In this document: positions 17,300-25,376 of the stretch, one piece after another
How the letters are laid out: every line of letters starts with the position of its first letter
Numbering within the stretch: position 1 is the first letter of the stretch
The notes under the pieces: generated by a model
Told to the model about the DNA's origin: nothing
Seen by the model: the letters and a program-made list of their open reading frames with translations, nothing else
Databases searched by the model: none
Source of the DNA: an uncultured Collinsella sp.
GTDB lineage: Bacteria > Actinomycetota > Coriobacteriia > Coriobacteriales > Coriobacteriaceae
NCBI GenBank assembly: GCA_902491895.1
Contig: CABUJH010000023.1
Span: forward strand, 1 to 27,792
Direction of reading: 5' to 3'
DNA: 27,792 bases
Made by a program: the position numbers and the translations under genes

Positions 17300-19792
17300 C
17301 TATTCGTTAACGTCCTCGGTATTGTCGCGGTCACTGGCAAGCATTGCTGCACCTGCGACCGTTGTCGCCACGGCGGCGGCAGCGAGCCCGGCGGCAATGC
17401 CGGAGCCGTCTCCCGTGTCGGCGAGTTTTCCGTCCGAGCTCTTGCCCTGGTCGCTCTTGTTGCCCTTGCCATTCTTGTCGGCGCCGCCTGCGTTGGAACC
17501 CGTGCCGGTGCTGGCGCCGCCTGCACCGTCCGAGGCCGCTACGGTAAAGCTTGCGGCTCCATCGCTGGCGAGCGTGTAGTTCTGCGCCGCGTCGCCCAAG
17601 AGACCGTTCACGCGCACCCAGTACGTTCCTGCGGCAAATGTTTCGCCCTCGGCCATTGCCGTGCCCGGAGCGCCGTCCGCGTCGTGCACAAACTCGAGAT
17701 GGGCCGTGCAGGCATCGGTTTCGAGCTTGCCCTCGAGTGATGCCGCAATCTTGGCGCGCACGTCTTCGCCGGCCTTAAGGCCTTCGAGTCCCTCAAAATG
17801 GGGCGTCAGTGCGCGTGGATCGATATCGATGGGCACGGAGCCCCGCAGCTCCGTAACGGTCTCGTTGCCCAAGGCGTCGACATCCACATATTCGATGGCA
17901 AACGCATGGCCCGAAGCCGCCACGTTGAGTACGTTGCTGCTGTCGACGAGGCGGAAATGGCCCTCGCCAACGGTCTTGCCATCCTGGAGCGAGGCATCGC
18001 TCAGCGAGTCGCCGTACGTCATGCGCATGCAGGTCGGGGGGTAGTACGAAGCTGTCTGCTTGTGCTGTGTATCGTAATCGTAATTGCGCTGGTAGATGCT
18101 CCGGGCCAGCGCCGCATCAACAAAGTCGGATGCGATGATGCCAATGTGCTTGAGGTAATCTGACTTCGTATCCTTGTTGTCGCTGGGGTTGATGTACGGG
18201 CTCTTGTACAGATGCTCGTTGACCACTCGTGCCGAGGTAAAAGGATTGCCTCCGTGCGACAAGCCCGTGCAGCTGGTGTAGTTGATAGACCAGCAACGCT
18301 CCTGGACTGGCACATTGGCCCCGTCATCGTCCACGACGTCCACCTTGTTGCGCGTGCGCCCGGTCGTTTCCTTCAGCGCATTATCGACCCAGCTGAGCTT
18401 GTCGGTTCCCGTGAGTTTGTACTTGTCCTGGGCGTATACCTTGGTGCAATAGGGCTCTTTGTCGCCTGTTTCCCCCGCGGCTTCAAAGCCCCGCGCGTCT
18501 TGGACGAGACACATAGTGGCGCTGTCGGAGTGAGCCTTGATCTTGTCATCCCATTCGGTAAGGTCGAGGCCCCACGTGTGGCCGCTTACGCTGTCGCCGT
18601 CGAGCCTAAATCGACGCAGCAGGACGATCTTTCCGCGCACCTCGCCCAGCGTGGGGACGCGGCTCGACGTGTAGAACAGATCGGGGTTATCGGCCATAAC
18701 CTTGGCGAAAGCCGTCGTAACACTTTCGTCGGTAGCCTCGTCGTTGCCTCGTGATACAAGCATGATGAGCGCTTCTGTCGGGTTTTCGTTCAAAAACGTT
18801 TTGAAGTAGCCTATGACATCGGAAAGATGCATAAAGTACGCGTCTTTTTTGAGCAGGTAGTAATCCCCGTGGTCGATACCGGGGTCGTCGCCCTTTCCGA
18901 GTCGGATATCAAAATAGCGGATTCCCTCGAGCAACTGCGTGGGAATGTAATCCTGCTGGCATTTTACTTGCGAGGATTGGGGCTCAGTGTCGTTGTCCAC
19001 GCTGCAGGTGCCCGAATCGTGCGTACCCGGGATGCTCAGTTCGTCGAGGTACTTGTCGTCGTCGACGTGGCTCATCCAACATGGCCCATCGACGTAGCTG
19101 CTATACGTGATCCAGTCGATGCTGCTAACCGTGGCATCGTTCTTTTTCATGTCGTAACCGATAAGTTCGAGCTCCCACGGAATGCTCTCACTCTTATGGC
19201 AGATCTTATTGTTGTCCTGGTCTTTGCCGTTCGATTCTATTGCCAGGTACTTAATGTCTTTTTTCTCGGTTTCTTTGTCGACCGTGCGGTCTCGGATGAT
19301 ATAGGTTCCGTTTGATTGACGCTCGAACGCAAAAGCGCGGCTGGGCTTGTTGTCATACTCGCCACTCTATACGTGGATAACCTTTCCATCTTTGTCCGAG
19401 TCGCCATCGACCGACCAAATGCTGTAGCCCGTCTTTTTATGCTCTTCGAAATTGAGCAAGGTGCGGATAGCATACCAGTTTGTATCGTCATTCTTGGTCG
19501 TTACGTTCTCAAGGATGAGCTTGCTGGACGTGCCGTCATTAAACAGGTGGCAGACGTTGCCGATGACGTTGCCGTCTTCGTTGACGCTCGCGGTGCGAAA
19601 ATAGCCCGCGGGGCGAAGACGAATGACGAAATTGTTGAGGTTGGCCGACGCTGTGGTGGCGTCGTCTGCAAATGCCGCGCGCACGGGAAGGCCCAATCCC
19701 GCGGTTTCGGGCAGGCTTACAAATGGCGACAATGCTGCGAGTCCTAGGCCCAACGTGAATGCTCGGCGGCTGATGGCATGGTGTTCGGTCAT
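17300..19792 (-). pseudogene. Secreted PI-PLC-like surface protein (Tat signal, beta-trefoil, PLC X domain, LADTG anchor) interrupted by in-frame TAG
   Basis: Two adjacent open frames are one gene of 831 codons split by a single TAG at 19367-19369 (codon 142); both halves are in the same frame with no other stop. ATG 19792 has GGAG 5 bases upstream. The parts in order are a Tat-type signal peptide (SRRAFTLGLGLAALSPF), a ricin-like beta-trefoil (about 45-205) that the TAG cuts in the middle, and a phosphatidylinositol-specific phospholipase C X domain. That domain has SIPGTHDSGT (His258, Asp259), YFDIRLG (Arg297) and IDHG (His308), matching the catalytic set of the Bacillus enzyme. A beta-rich C-terminal domain, a Gly/Ser/Lys linker, and LADTG (790-794) before a hydrophobic Ala-rich segment complete it. 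Downstream of the TAG no good ribosome site restarts translation. If read through, it would be a wall-bound lipid- or glycolipid-cleaving enzyme. Confidence 0.82.
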
Positions 19793-20097
19793 AACTTCTC
19801 CATTCGCAGAGTGCGGTTATGCGATAGTTTTGGTCACTATACTGCCCAGATGTTTAAAGATGCTGGTTTAATTGTCTGCGCGGCGCAATAAATCGGTGGG
19901 CGGACGTGTTGGGGTGTTTGTCGTTTTCGTACTGTTGCCACATTTGGGGCGGTTCCGGCGTCCGGCATCCTCGCGTTCGTCGGCTACAGGCATAAGAAAG
20001 GGAGGGTCGGTTTACCGGCCCTCCCTGGGTACGAAGCGCTGGGGTACCGTCGCTTGTTTGCACTGCGACCGTGTTTCCCGTTGCGCTCGCCAGTCGC
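19793..20097. other. Intergenic region upstream of the phospholipase gene
   Basis: This 305-bp gap holds the phospholipase promoter side and the terminator of lipoprotein 1. A minus-strand TATAGT (19836-19841) is a plausible -10 about 45 bases before the phospholipase start, without a clear -35. The rest, 19860-19990, shows no gene; it contains a 12-base match (19929-19940) to an end of the inverted-repeat element at 23437. Confidence 0.4.
19994..20025 (-). terminator. Terminator of lipoprotein 1
   Basis: An 11-bp stem pairs 20000-20010 with 20015-20025 (one G-U pair) around a 4-base loop. On the minus strand it is followed by TTTCTT. It lies about 70 bases after the lipoprotein stop. Confidence 0.8.
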
Positions 20098-20691
20098 TTA
20101 GCGCTTGGTCTCGATATCGTCGAGCTTGACGTCCATGGCCTCGGTCTTGGCCTCGGCGATGTCGTCGGCAAATTCCAGAGACTTCATCATGGTCTCGACG
20201 GCGTCCTTGTGCTCCTCGACGTTGTCGATACGCACATACACACTGCCGCCGTCAACGTCGGTGAAGTATTCGGTCGTTACGCCGCCCGAGTGTGTATAGG
20301 AAGCGTTACGCCAAGTCTTGCCGTTGTACTTGACGGGGTCATTCTCGGTCCACTCAAAGCTGGCATTCCACTTTGCCTCGTAGTCGAACAGCTCGTCGGC
20401 GTTCTTGTCAGGATCGAAGACGGGGATGAAGCGATCGCTGGCGTGCTCGCTCTCGGTGAACTTAAACTGGGCCCTGTCGGCGGTGTCGCCGGCAACGTCG
20501 GTAATCTCGACGCCCTCGGGAACCTCGACCTTAAACCAAATGAAGTCGGTCCTCATATCCACGGCTGGCTTTTCTGCCCCGCCGCCACCGCCACTTCCGG
20601 TAGCGTCGCCGCTGCCACCGCAGCCCACCAGGGCAACTGCGGCAAAGAGACTGATGCAGAGGGTGAGAATCGCAAAGGCCTTCTTTTTCAT
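20098..20691 (-). CDS. Lipoprotein 1, unknown family, tandem paralogue (197 aa)
   Basis: The ATG at 20691 has AGGAGGA about 7 bases upstream. A short basic N-terminus and hydrophobic stretch end in the lipobox LVGC (Cys24), so it is a membrane-anchored lipoprotein on the outer face. A Gly/Ser-rich spacer follows, then a domain of about 150 residues. It is clearly homologous to the gene at 20933: both share FIWF/YIWFKVE-PEGV, DRFIPV, a YNG(K/R)TW motif, YFTDV/LFTDV and GSVYV in the same order. The function is not recognised. The compact beta-rich pattern may be a binding domain, which is inference. Both copies have their own ribosome site and terminator, so they arose by a duplication that included the flanks. 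Confidence 0.88.
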   Translation of the reverse strand: MKKKAFAILTLCISLFAAVALVGCGGSGDATGSGGGGGAEKPAVDMRTDFIWFKVEVPEGVEITDVAGDTADRAQFKFTESEHASDRFIPVFDPDKNADELFDYEAKWNASFEWTENDPVKYNGKTWRNASYTHSGGVTTEYFTDVDGGSVYVRIDNVEEHKDAVETMMKSLEFADDIAEAKTEAMDVKLDDIETKR

Positions 20692-20763
20692 GGTCGTGTC
20701 CTCCTCGATCTGTAACCGCCCATGGATTACCTGTCTTTACTGTACGCGTGGACGGCTCGCTAG

Positions 20764-20782
20764 GGTGGGCCATGTGTCCCAT
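20764..20782. repeat. 19-bp repeat upstream of lipoprotein 1 (copy A)
   Basis: GGTGGGCCATGTGTCCCAT is identical to 21729-21747. It contains an imperfect palindrome TGGGnCAnnTGnCCCA. This copy ends about 73 bases before the lipoprotein 1 start and lies next to a minus-strand -10-like TACAGT (20739-20744), at the position of a -35 or operator. Confidence 0.6.
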
Positions 20783-20827
20783 TCTGAGGGCCGGATTTGC
20801 GCCGTTAAGTGGCAATATGTTCGGGCG

Positions 20828-20863
20828 CAAAAGAGGGGAGGGCTGGTGCTGTCGGCCCTCCCC
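20828..20863 (-). terminator. Terminator of lipoprotein 2
   Basis: An 11-bp stem pairs 20835-20845 with 20853-20863 (one G-U pair), followed on the minus strand by TCTTTT. Its stem resembles that of lipoprotein 1, as expected for a duplicated unit. Confidence 0.78.
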
Positions 20864-20932
20864 GGGTTGGGCGCCCGTTGTTTTAATGGGGCGCATGTGC
20901 GCGGGTGCGCGTAGGCGCGTGCGGGTGTCCCG

Positions 20933-21532
20933 TTACTTGATCTCGATGCTCGAAATCTCGACTTCGCGTGCCTCGGAAACTGCCTCTTCCATGTCATCGG
21001 GGAACTCGATGGAGTTGAGGAGTGCCTCGGCTTCTTTCTTGTGCTGGTCGAAGTTCGAGATGAGGACGTAGACGCTTCCCGGCTCAACATCGGTAAAAAG
21101 CATGGTTGAGATGCCGCTGTTGTCCTCGTATGTTCCGACGAGCCACGTCCTGCCGTTATACTCGACGGACCCGCCATCCTTCCACTGGAACGTATCCCCT
21201 TTCTTTTCCGCCTGGTCGGCGTGGGATTCCTCGGCCGTCAGCGCTTTTTTCCAAACGGGGATAAAGCGATCGGCCGAGGCGTTCTCGTCTTCGGGGAAGG
21301 TGAGCTGGACCCTGTCGGCATTCTTGCCGGCAGAGTCGCTTACGCCGACGCCCTCGGGCATCTCGACCTTAAACCAGATGTAGTCGGTCTTCTTGGCGAC
21401 GGGGGCCTTTTCCTTGCTCTCGCTCTTGGGGGCGCTGCCGCCGCCCGATGCGCTCCCGCCGCAGCCCACAAGGGCGAGCGCGGCAAAGAGGGCGATGCAA
21501 AGGGAAAGGATCGATAGGGTCTTTTTCTTCAT
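20933..21532 (-). CDS. Lipoprotein 2, tandem paralogue of lipoprotein 1 (199 aa)
   Basis: The ATG at 21532 (MKKKTLSILSLC) is chosen over a longer start at 21604 because AGGAGG lies 8 bases upstream and it begins the signal peptide directly. The lipobox LVGC again places the lipidated Cys at 24. A Ser/Gly/Lys-rich spacer leads into the same domain as in the copy at 20098: YIWFKVEMPEGV, ADRFIPVW, VEYNGRTWLVG, MLFTDVEPGSVYVLI, ending in an acidic helix. The family is not recognised. The two proteins have clearly diverged, so this is not a recent duplication. Confidence 0.88.
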   Translation of the reverse strand: MKKKTLSILSLCIALFAALALVGCGGSASGGGSAPKSESKEKAPVAKKTDYIWFKVEMPEGVGVSDSAGKNADRVQLTFPEDENASADRFIPVWKKALTAEESHADQAEKKGDTFQWKDGGSVEYNGRTWLVGTYEDNSGISTMLFTDVEPGSVYVLISNFDQHKKEAEALLNSIEFPDDMEEAVSEAREVEISSIEIK

Positions 21533-21728
21533 GGTGGCGTCCTCCTTGTCTGCCAGGGACATCGTGTGCCGCGGATCGCTGGGGCGGCGGTTACGCATGC
21601 GCATGATGTCTTTGTTTACTGTGCGGTTATTCTTCCATTCGTCGTCCGGTGCCGTGATGAGCTTGCCCCAACATAGGGCTCCTTACCTATATGTATGCCC
21701 CAGTTGCCGCTGCCCGGAAGTCTCGAAA

Positions 21729-21747
21729 GGTGGGCCATGTGTCCCAT
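21729..21747. repeat. 19-bp repeat upstream of lipoprotein 2 (copy B)
   Basis: Identical to 20764-20782. Here it lies about 197 bases from the lipoprotein 2 start, 124 bases farther than copy A is from lipoprotein 1, so the spacing has changed since duplication. Confidence 0.6.
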
Positions 21748-21802
21748 GTTTGCGGTGCCGACGCCTATCGTTCGTCATAGAAATCCGCGATGGCCAGGTG
21801 CG

Positions 21803-21831
21803 CTGACGCTTATGTACTTATGGGCTAGACT
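21803..21831 (+). promoter_or_regulatory. Probable promoter of fchA-folD
   Basis: CTGACG (21803-21808) and TAGACT (21826-21831) are 17 bases apart, resembling a sigma-70 type -35/-10 pair. It predicts a leader of about 70 bases before fchA. Confidence 0.45.
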
Positions 21832-21856
21832 TAGCACCATTATGTGATCGATGCGG

Positions 21857-21882
21857 TCGGTCGGCGGTTTCCACCCGACCGA
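21857..21882 (+). promoter_or_regulatory. Leader hairpin upstream of fchA
   Basis: TCGGTCGG (21857-21864) pairs perfectly with CCGACCGA (21875-21882) around a 10-base loop, between the predicted promoter and the fchA ribosome site. It has no T run. It may be a leader structure or an operator; no known riboswitch motif is recognised. Confidence 0.35.
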
Positions 21883-21908
21883 TGTATATGACTTGAAGGT
21901 GCATGCGT

Positions 21909-22541
21909 ATGAGCCAAGAGATGATGGACAAGACCTGCCGCGGGTTTGCCGAGGCGCTTGCCGCGCGCGAGCCGGTTCCCGGCGGTGGCAGCGCGAGCGC
22001 CTTTGTGGGCGCGCTGGGCGCCTCGCTGTGCGGAATGGTTGCCCGCTACGGTGCGACTAATCCCGCGCTTGCTGATCGTGCGGATGACCTGACGCGCGCG
22101 TTTGCCCAGGCTGATGAGCTGGCCCAGGAGCTTGTCGAGTTGGTTTCCGAGGACGTTCGTGCCTACAGGCGGGTGTCCGCGGCGTACGGTATTCCGCGTG
22201 ACGATCCGGCTCGAGCGACCGCGATTCAGGATGCGCTGCATGTGGCCGCTATGCCGCCGTATCGCATTATGGATGCCTGCGGGCGTGCGCTGGCGCTGCT
22301 CGAGGACATGGCCGACAAGGGTTCGCGTCAGCTGCTGTCCGATGTGGCGTGCGGCGCCGTGTTCTGCCGTGCCGCTATGCAGGGCGCGAGCTTGACGCTC
22401 TTTGCGAACACCACGTCTATGAAAGATCGCGCTCGTGCTGAGGAGCTCGAGACGGCGTGTGATGAGTTGCTCGACACATGGTTGCCGCGCGCCGATGCGC
22501 TGGCGCGCCGCGCCTCCGACGCTGCAAGGAAGAGAGGATAG
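21909..22541 (+). CDS. fchA: Methenyl-THF cyclohydrolase / formiminotransferase-cyclodeaminase family protein (210 aa)
   Basis: This protein belongs to the FTCD cyclodeaminase-domain family. The stand-alone form FchA interconverts 10-formyl-THF and 5,10-methenyl-THF, or removes ammonia from formimino-THF. ATG 21909 is preferred over ATG 21903 because GAAGG (21895-21899) is then 9 bases away. The signature PVPGGGSASAFVGALGASL (about 22-40) is complete, and the rest is helical. A characteristic ATAIQDALHVAAMPP stretch and helical C-terminus follow. It is followed two bases later by folD, so the pair is an operon in one-carbon metabolism. The adjacent FolD lacks cyclohydrolase residues, which supports cyclohydrolase as the main role here; that is inference. 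Confidence 0.88.
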   Translation: MSQEMMDKTCRGFAEALAAREPVPGGGSASAFVGALGASLCGMVARYGATNPALADRADDLTRAFAQADELAQELVELVSEDVRAYRRVSAAYGIPRDDPARATAIQDALHVAAMPPYRIMDACGRALALLEDMADKGSRQLLSDVACGAVFCRAAMQGASLTLFANTTSMKDRARAEELETACDELLDTWLPRADALARRASDAARKRG

Positions 22542-22543
22542 CC

Positions 22544-23398
22544 ATGGCTGAACTGCTGAAGGGTGCTCCCGTTGCTCGCGCTTTGACCGAGGAACTTGCT
22601 GCTCGCTGTGCAGCCCTGCGCGAACGTGGCGTTGTGCCGACGCTGGCCATTGTTCGTGTGGGCGAGCGCGAGGACGACCTGTCCTACGAGCGCGGTGCCC
22701 TCAAGCGCTGCGAGAAGGTTGGCATTGAGGCTCGCCGCGTTTTGTTTTCTGCCGATGTTTCGCAGGACGAGCTGTTGGCGGCCATCGAGGACATCAATAC
22801 CGATTCGGCTGTTCATGGCTGTCTGATGTTCCGCCCGCTGCCCGCCGGCCTTGACGAGAACGCCGTCGCCGCAGCGCTCGATCCCGCCAAGGATGTTGAC
22901 TCCATGACGCCGGCCTCGCTGCTTACCACGCTTTCGGGTCGTGGCGAGGGCTTTGCTCCCTGCACGGCCGAGGCCGTGTTGGCGTTGCTGGACCATTACA
23001 GTGTTGAGCTGGATGGGGCCAAGGTTGCGGTCGTCGGTCGGTCTCTGGTGATTGGTCGTCCCGTTGCCGCCATGCTTACGGCGCGCAATGCGACCGTGAC
23101 GACGTGCCATACGCATACGCGCGACCTTGCTGCCGAGTGCCGTGCTGCCGACATTGTGGTTGCCGCCGTTGGACGCGCACGCACGATTGGCGCGGATGCG
23201 GTCCGCGAGGACCAGACGATCATTGATGTGGGCATTAACTGGGATGAGGACGCTGGCAAGCTGGTCGGGGACATCGATTTTGATGCTGCGGAGCCGGTCG
23301 TTAACGCCATCACGCCCGTGCCGGGCGGCGTGGGGGCTGTGACCACCGCGATTCTCGCCAAACACGTGATTGAGGCGGCGGAGCGCGCATCAAAATAG
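22544..23398 (+). CDS. folD: Methylene-THF dehydrogenase (FolD family), cyclohydrolase residues replaced (284 aa)
   Basis: FolD normally oxidises methylene-THF to methenyl-THF with NADP and then hydrolyses it to 10-formyl-THF. ATG 22544 has AGAGAGG six bases upstream, overlapping the fchA stop region. The nucleotide-binding part is clear: VVGRSLVIGRPVAAML, NATVTTCHTHT, and the C-terminal PVPGGVGAVTTAIL. The folate site keeps Tyr48 and the Asp of KDVDSMT. In the ungapped YERGALKRC segment, however, the catalytic Lys (Lys54 in E. coli, Lys56 in human) is Ala52. The QLPLP motif reads FRPLP, losing the Gln. Both residues serve the cyclohydrolase reaction. It is therefore likely a dehydrogenase only, working with FchA. 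Length is normal. Confidence 0.93.
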   Translation: MAELLKGAPVARALTEELAARCAALRERGVVPTLAIVRVGEREDDLSYERGALKRCEKVGIEARRVLFSADVSQDELLAAIEDINTDSAVHGCLMFRPLPAGLDENAVAAALDPAKDVDSMTPASLLTTLSGRGEGFAPCTAEAVLALLDHYSVELDGAKVAVVGRSLVIGRPVAAMLTARNATVTTCHTHTRDLAAECRAADIVVAAVGRARTIGADAVREDQTIIDVGINWDEDAGKLVGDIDFDAAEPVVNAITPVPGGVGAVTTAILAKHVIEAAERASK

Positions 23399-23436
23399 GC
23401 GTTTTGGGCTGTTTGAGGGGGTTAGCTATATACCAC

Positions 23437-23666
23437 GTGGTCAAACAATGCCAAATATGAGTACTGTTGCCAAGATAGTCACATATGTCTTACGTCTTTT
23501 TGGCTTCCTAACGGTATCCATTATCGTTAGGAAGCCTATTTTATTGAACTTATGGGGAATAACGTTGTCTTGCTTTTGGGCAAATGGGGATTTTCGGCAC
23601 TCGTTCCAGGGAAATTTGCTGCCACTAAATTGGTGACAGTACTCATATTTGGCATTTTTTGACCAC
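23437..23666. mobile_element. MITE-like element with 37-bp terminal inverted repeats
   Basis: The left end 23437-23473 and right end 23630-23666 are inverted copies matching at 34 of 37 positions, both starting GTGGTCAAA inward. Between them is a perfect 12-bp hairpin (23502-23513 with 23525-23536), extendable to 15 bp. The 230-bp element is visibly richer in A and T than the genes on both sides. It encodes no transposase; its only open frame (62 codons from 23448) starts inside the terminal repeat and has no ribosome site. It sits in the 355-bp gap between folD and the dipeptidase. No clear target duplication is visible. It may also act as a terminator for folD or be expressed as a structured RNA. 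Confidence 0.75.
23502..23536 (+). terminator. Internal hairpin of the MITE-like element, possible folD terminator
   Basis: GGCTTCCTAACG pairs with CGTTAGGAAGCC, preceded by TTTTT and followed by TATTTTATT, so it could stop transcription from either side. It lies about 105 bases after the folD stop, and no nearer terminator is visible. Confidence 0.4.
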
Positions 23667-23753
23667 AAGGGCTGCCGAGGCCGTGGTTTCGCCCTTTTTG
23701 CGCCGAAGCGATACACTGTTGCCGTTTGATTTCTTCGCTCAAGGAGGATGCGC

Positions 23754-25277
23754 ATGCCGTGCACAACGATTTTGGTTGGTAAGAACGCGAGCTACGACGG
23801 GTCGACGCTGGTCGCCCGCAACGAGGACTCGTCCAACGGGGTGTTTGAGCCCAAACGTATGCGCGTTGTGCATCCCGACGATCAGCCGCGCGTCTACACG
23901 AGCGTCCTGAGCCACCTGACCATTGAGCTGCCCGACAACCCCATGCGCTACACGAGCGTTCCCGACGTCATTCCCGGCCACGGCATCTGGGCCGAGGCCG
24001 GTTTCAACGAGCTCAACGTTGGCATGTCCGCAACCGAGACGCTCACCACCAACGAGCGCGTTCGCGGCGCCGATCCGCTTGTGGACTACGTGCCCGCCAA
24101 GGGCAACGAGGGTGAGGACGGCTATGTGCCGGCGCAGCCCGGTGGCTTGGGCGAGGAGGACATGGTGACCCTGGTGCTGCCGTATGCCAAGTCCGCCCGC
24201 GACGGCGTGCGTATTCTGGGCGAGCTGCTCGAGCGCTACGGCACCTACGAGAACAACGGCATCGCCTTTAGCGACGTGGACGAGATCTGGTGGCTCGAGA
24301 CCATCGGCGGTCACCACTGGATCGCCAGGCGCGTGCCTGACGACGCCTATGTGACCATGCCCAACCAGCTGGGCATCGACAGCTTTGACCTGGACGACGC
24401 CGAGGGCGACCAGGCCGACCACATGTGCTCCGCCGACCTGCGCTCCTGGATGGCCGAGTGGCATCTGGACCTGACGCTGGGTGTCGAGGGCGACGGTCCG
24501 GCTGCGGTCTTTAACCCGCGCGAGGCCTTTGGTTCGCACAGCGACAGCGACCATGTCTACAACACGCCGCGCGCCTGGTACATGCAGCGCTGCCTCAACC
24601 CCAGCGACGTGTGGGATGGTCCCGACGCCGACTACACGCCCGAGAGCGATGACATCCCCTGGAGCCGTGTGCCCGAGCGCAAGGTGACCATCGAGGACAT
24701 TAAGTACGTACTCTCGAGCCACTACCAGGGCACGGAGTACGACTGCTACGGCAGCAAGGGTACGCCCGCCACGCGCGGCGCCTATCGTCCCATCGGCATC
24801 AACCGCAACAGCCAGCTTTCCGTGTTGCAGCTGCGCCCCTATGCGCAGCCGGCGTATCGCGCCGTGCAGTGGATGGCCTTTGGTTCCAACTCGTTTAACG
24901 CGCTGGTCCCGCTGTACGCCAACGTCGAGACCATGCCCGAGTACTATGCCGACACGCAGGCTCGCGTAACGTCCGAAAACTTCTACTGGGCCAACCGCCT
25001 GATCGGCGCCCTGGCCGACGTCCGTTTCCATGAGTGCGGCCGCGCTGTGGAGGACTATCAGGAGAAGGTCGGTGGCATGGGCCACAAGCAGATCCATGAC
25101 GTCGACGCTGCCGTAGCCGCTCTGCCCGAGGCCGAGGTGCCTGCCGAGCTTGCACGCGCCAACGAGGCCTTTGCCGAGCGTGTTCGCGTAGAGACCGATG
25201 CTCTACTGGGCAAGGTGCTCTACACCACGAGCTGCGCCATGAAGAACTCTTTTGCGATGAACGACAACGTGAGGTAA
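23754..25277 (+). CDS. C69-family dipeptidase (PepD type, 507 aa)
   Basis: This is an Ntn-hydrolase peptidase that cleaves dipeptides. ATG 23754 is chosen because AAGGAGG (23741-23747) is then 6 bases away; the ATG at 23748 directly abuts it. The chain begins MPCTTILVGKNAS, so Cys3 would be the N-terminal nucleophile after removal of two residues, as in Lactobacillus dipeptidase A (CTT motif). The next conserved block is DGSTLVARNEDS, followed by GIWAEAGFNELNVGMSATE and further on DEIWWLETIGGHHWIARRVPDD. No signal peptide is seen, so it is cytoplasmic. Length fits the family. Roles in peptide nutrition fit a saccharolytic and peptide-using gut anaerobe. A TACACT at 23712-23717 is a possible -10. 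Confidence 0.93.
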   Translation: MPCTTILVGKNASYDGSTLVARNEDSSNGVFEPKRMRVVHPDDQPRVYTSVLSHLTIELPDNPMRYTSVPDVIPGHGIWAEAGFNELNVGMSATETLTTNERVRGADPLVDYVPAKGNEGEDGYVPAQPGGLGEEDMVTLVLPYAKSARDGVRILGELLERYGTYENNGIAFSDVDEIWWLETIGGHHWIARRVPDDAYVTMPNQLGIDSFDLDDAEGDQADHMCSADLRSWMAEWHLDLTLGVEGDGPAAVFNPREAFGSHSDSDHVYNTPRAWYMQRCLNPSDVWDGPDADYTPESDDIPWSRVPERKVTIEDIKYVLSSHYQGTEYDCYGSKGTPATRGAYRPIGINRNSQLSVLQLRPYAQPAYRAVQWMAFGSNSFNALVPLYANVETMPEYYADTQARVTSENFYWANRLIGALADVRFHECGRAVEDYQEKVGGMGHKQIHDVDAAVAALPEAEVPAELARANEAFAERVRVETDALLGKVLYTTSCAMKNSFAMNDNVR

Positions 25278-25311
25278 GGGTTTCCCGTCGATCGAATAGC
25301 GCTAAAACGCT

Positions 25312-25341
25312 TTGTCACTTTCACTCAATCTTGGGTACAAG
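25312..25341 (+). promoter_or_regulatory. Possible promoter of the phasin-like/UbiB operon
   Basis: TTGTCA (25312-25317) and TACAAG (25336-25341) are 18 bases apart, about 36 bases before the start at 25377. The -35 match is good and the -10 match moderate. Confidence 0.4.
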
Positions 25342-25376
25342 AAGGCCAATGCAGTTGTTCATGATTGGAGCCAACC

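Larger units (their letters stand above)
21533..21908. other. Divergent control region between lipoprotein 2 and fchA
   Basis: This 376-bp gap holds no gene. Toward lipoprotein 2, the minus strand has ACAGTAAA (near 21615-21622), a motif also found at the same side of lipoprotein 1. Copy B of the 19-bp repeat (21729-21747) lies in the middle. Toward fchA lie the promoter at 21803 and the hairpin at 21857. Confidence 0.5.

Noticed and set aside
19929..19940. A 12-base match (GTACTGTTGCCA) to the left end of the element at 23437.
   Set aside because: Too short to claim a relic copy; it could be chance. A genome-wide search for the end would decide.
21832..21908. A possible THF riboswitch in the fchA leader.
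   Set aside because: Only a simple 8-bp hairpin is seen; the conserved features of known THF riboswitches are not recognised.
23448..23636. A 62-codon frame inside the inverted-repeat element.
   Set aside because: It starts within the terminal repeat, has no ribosome site and is explained by the repeat structure.
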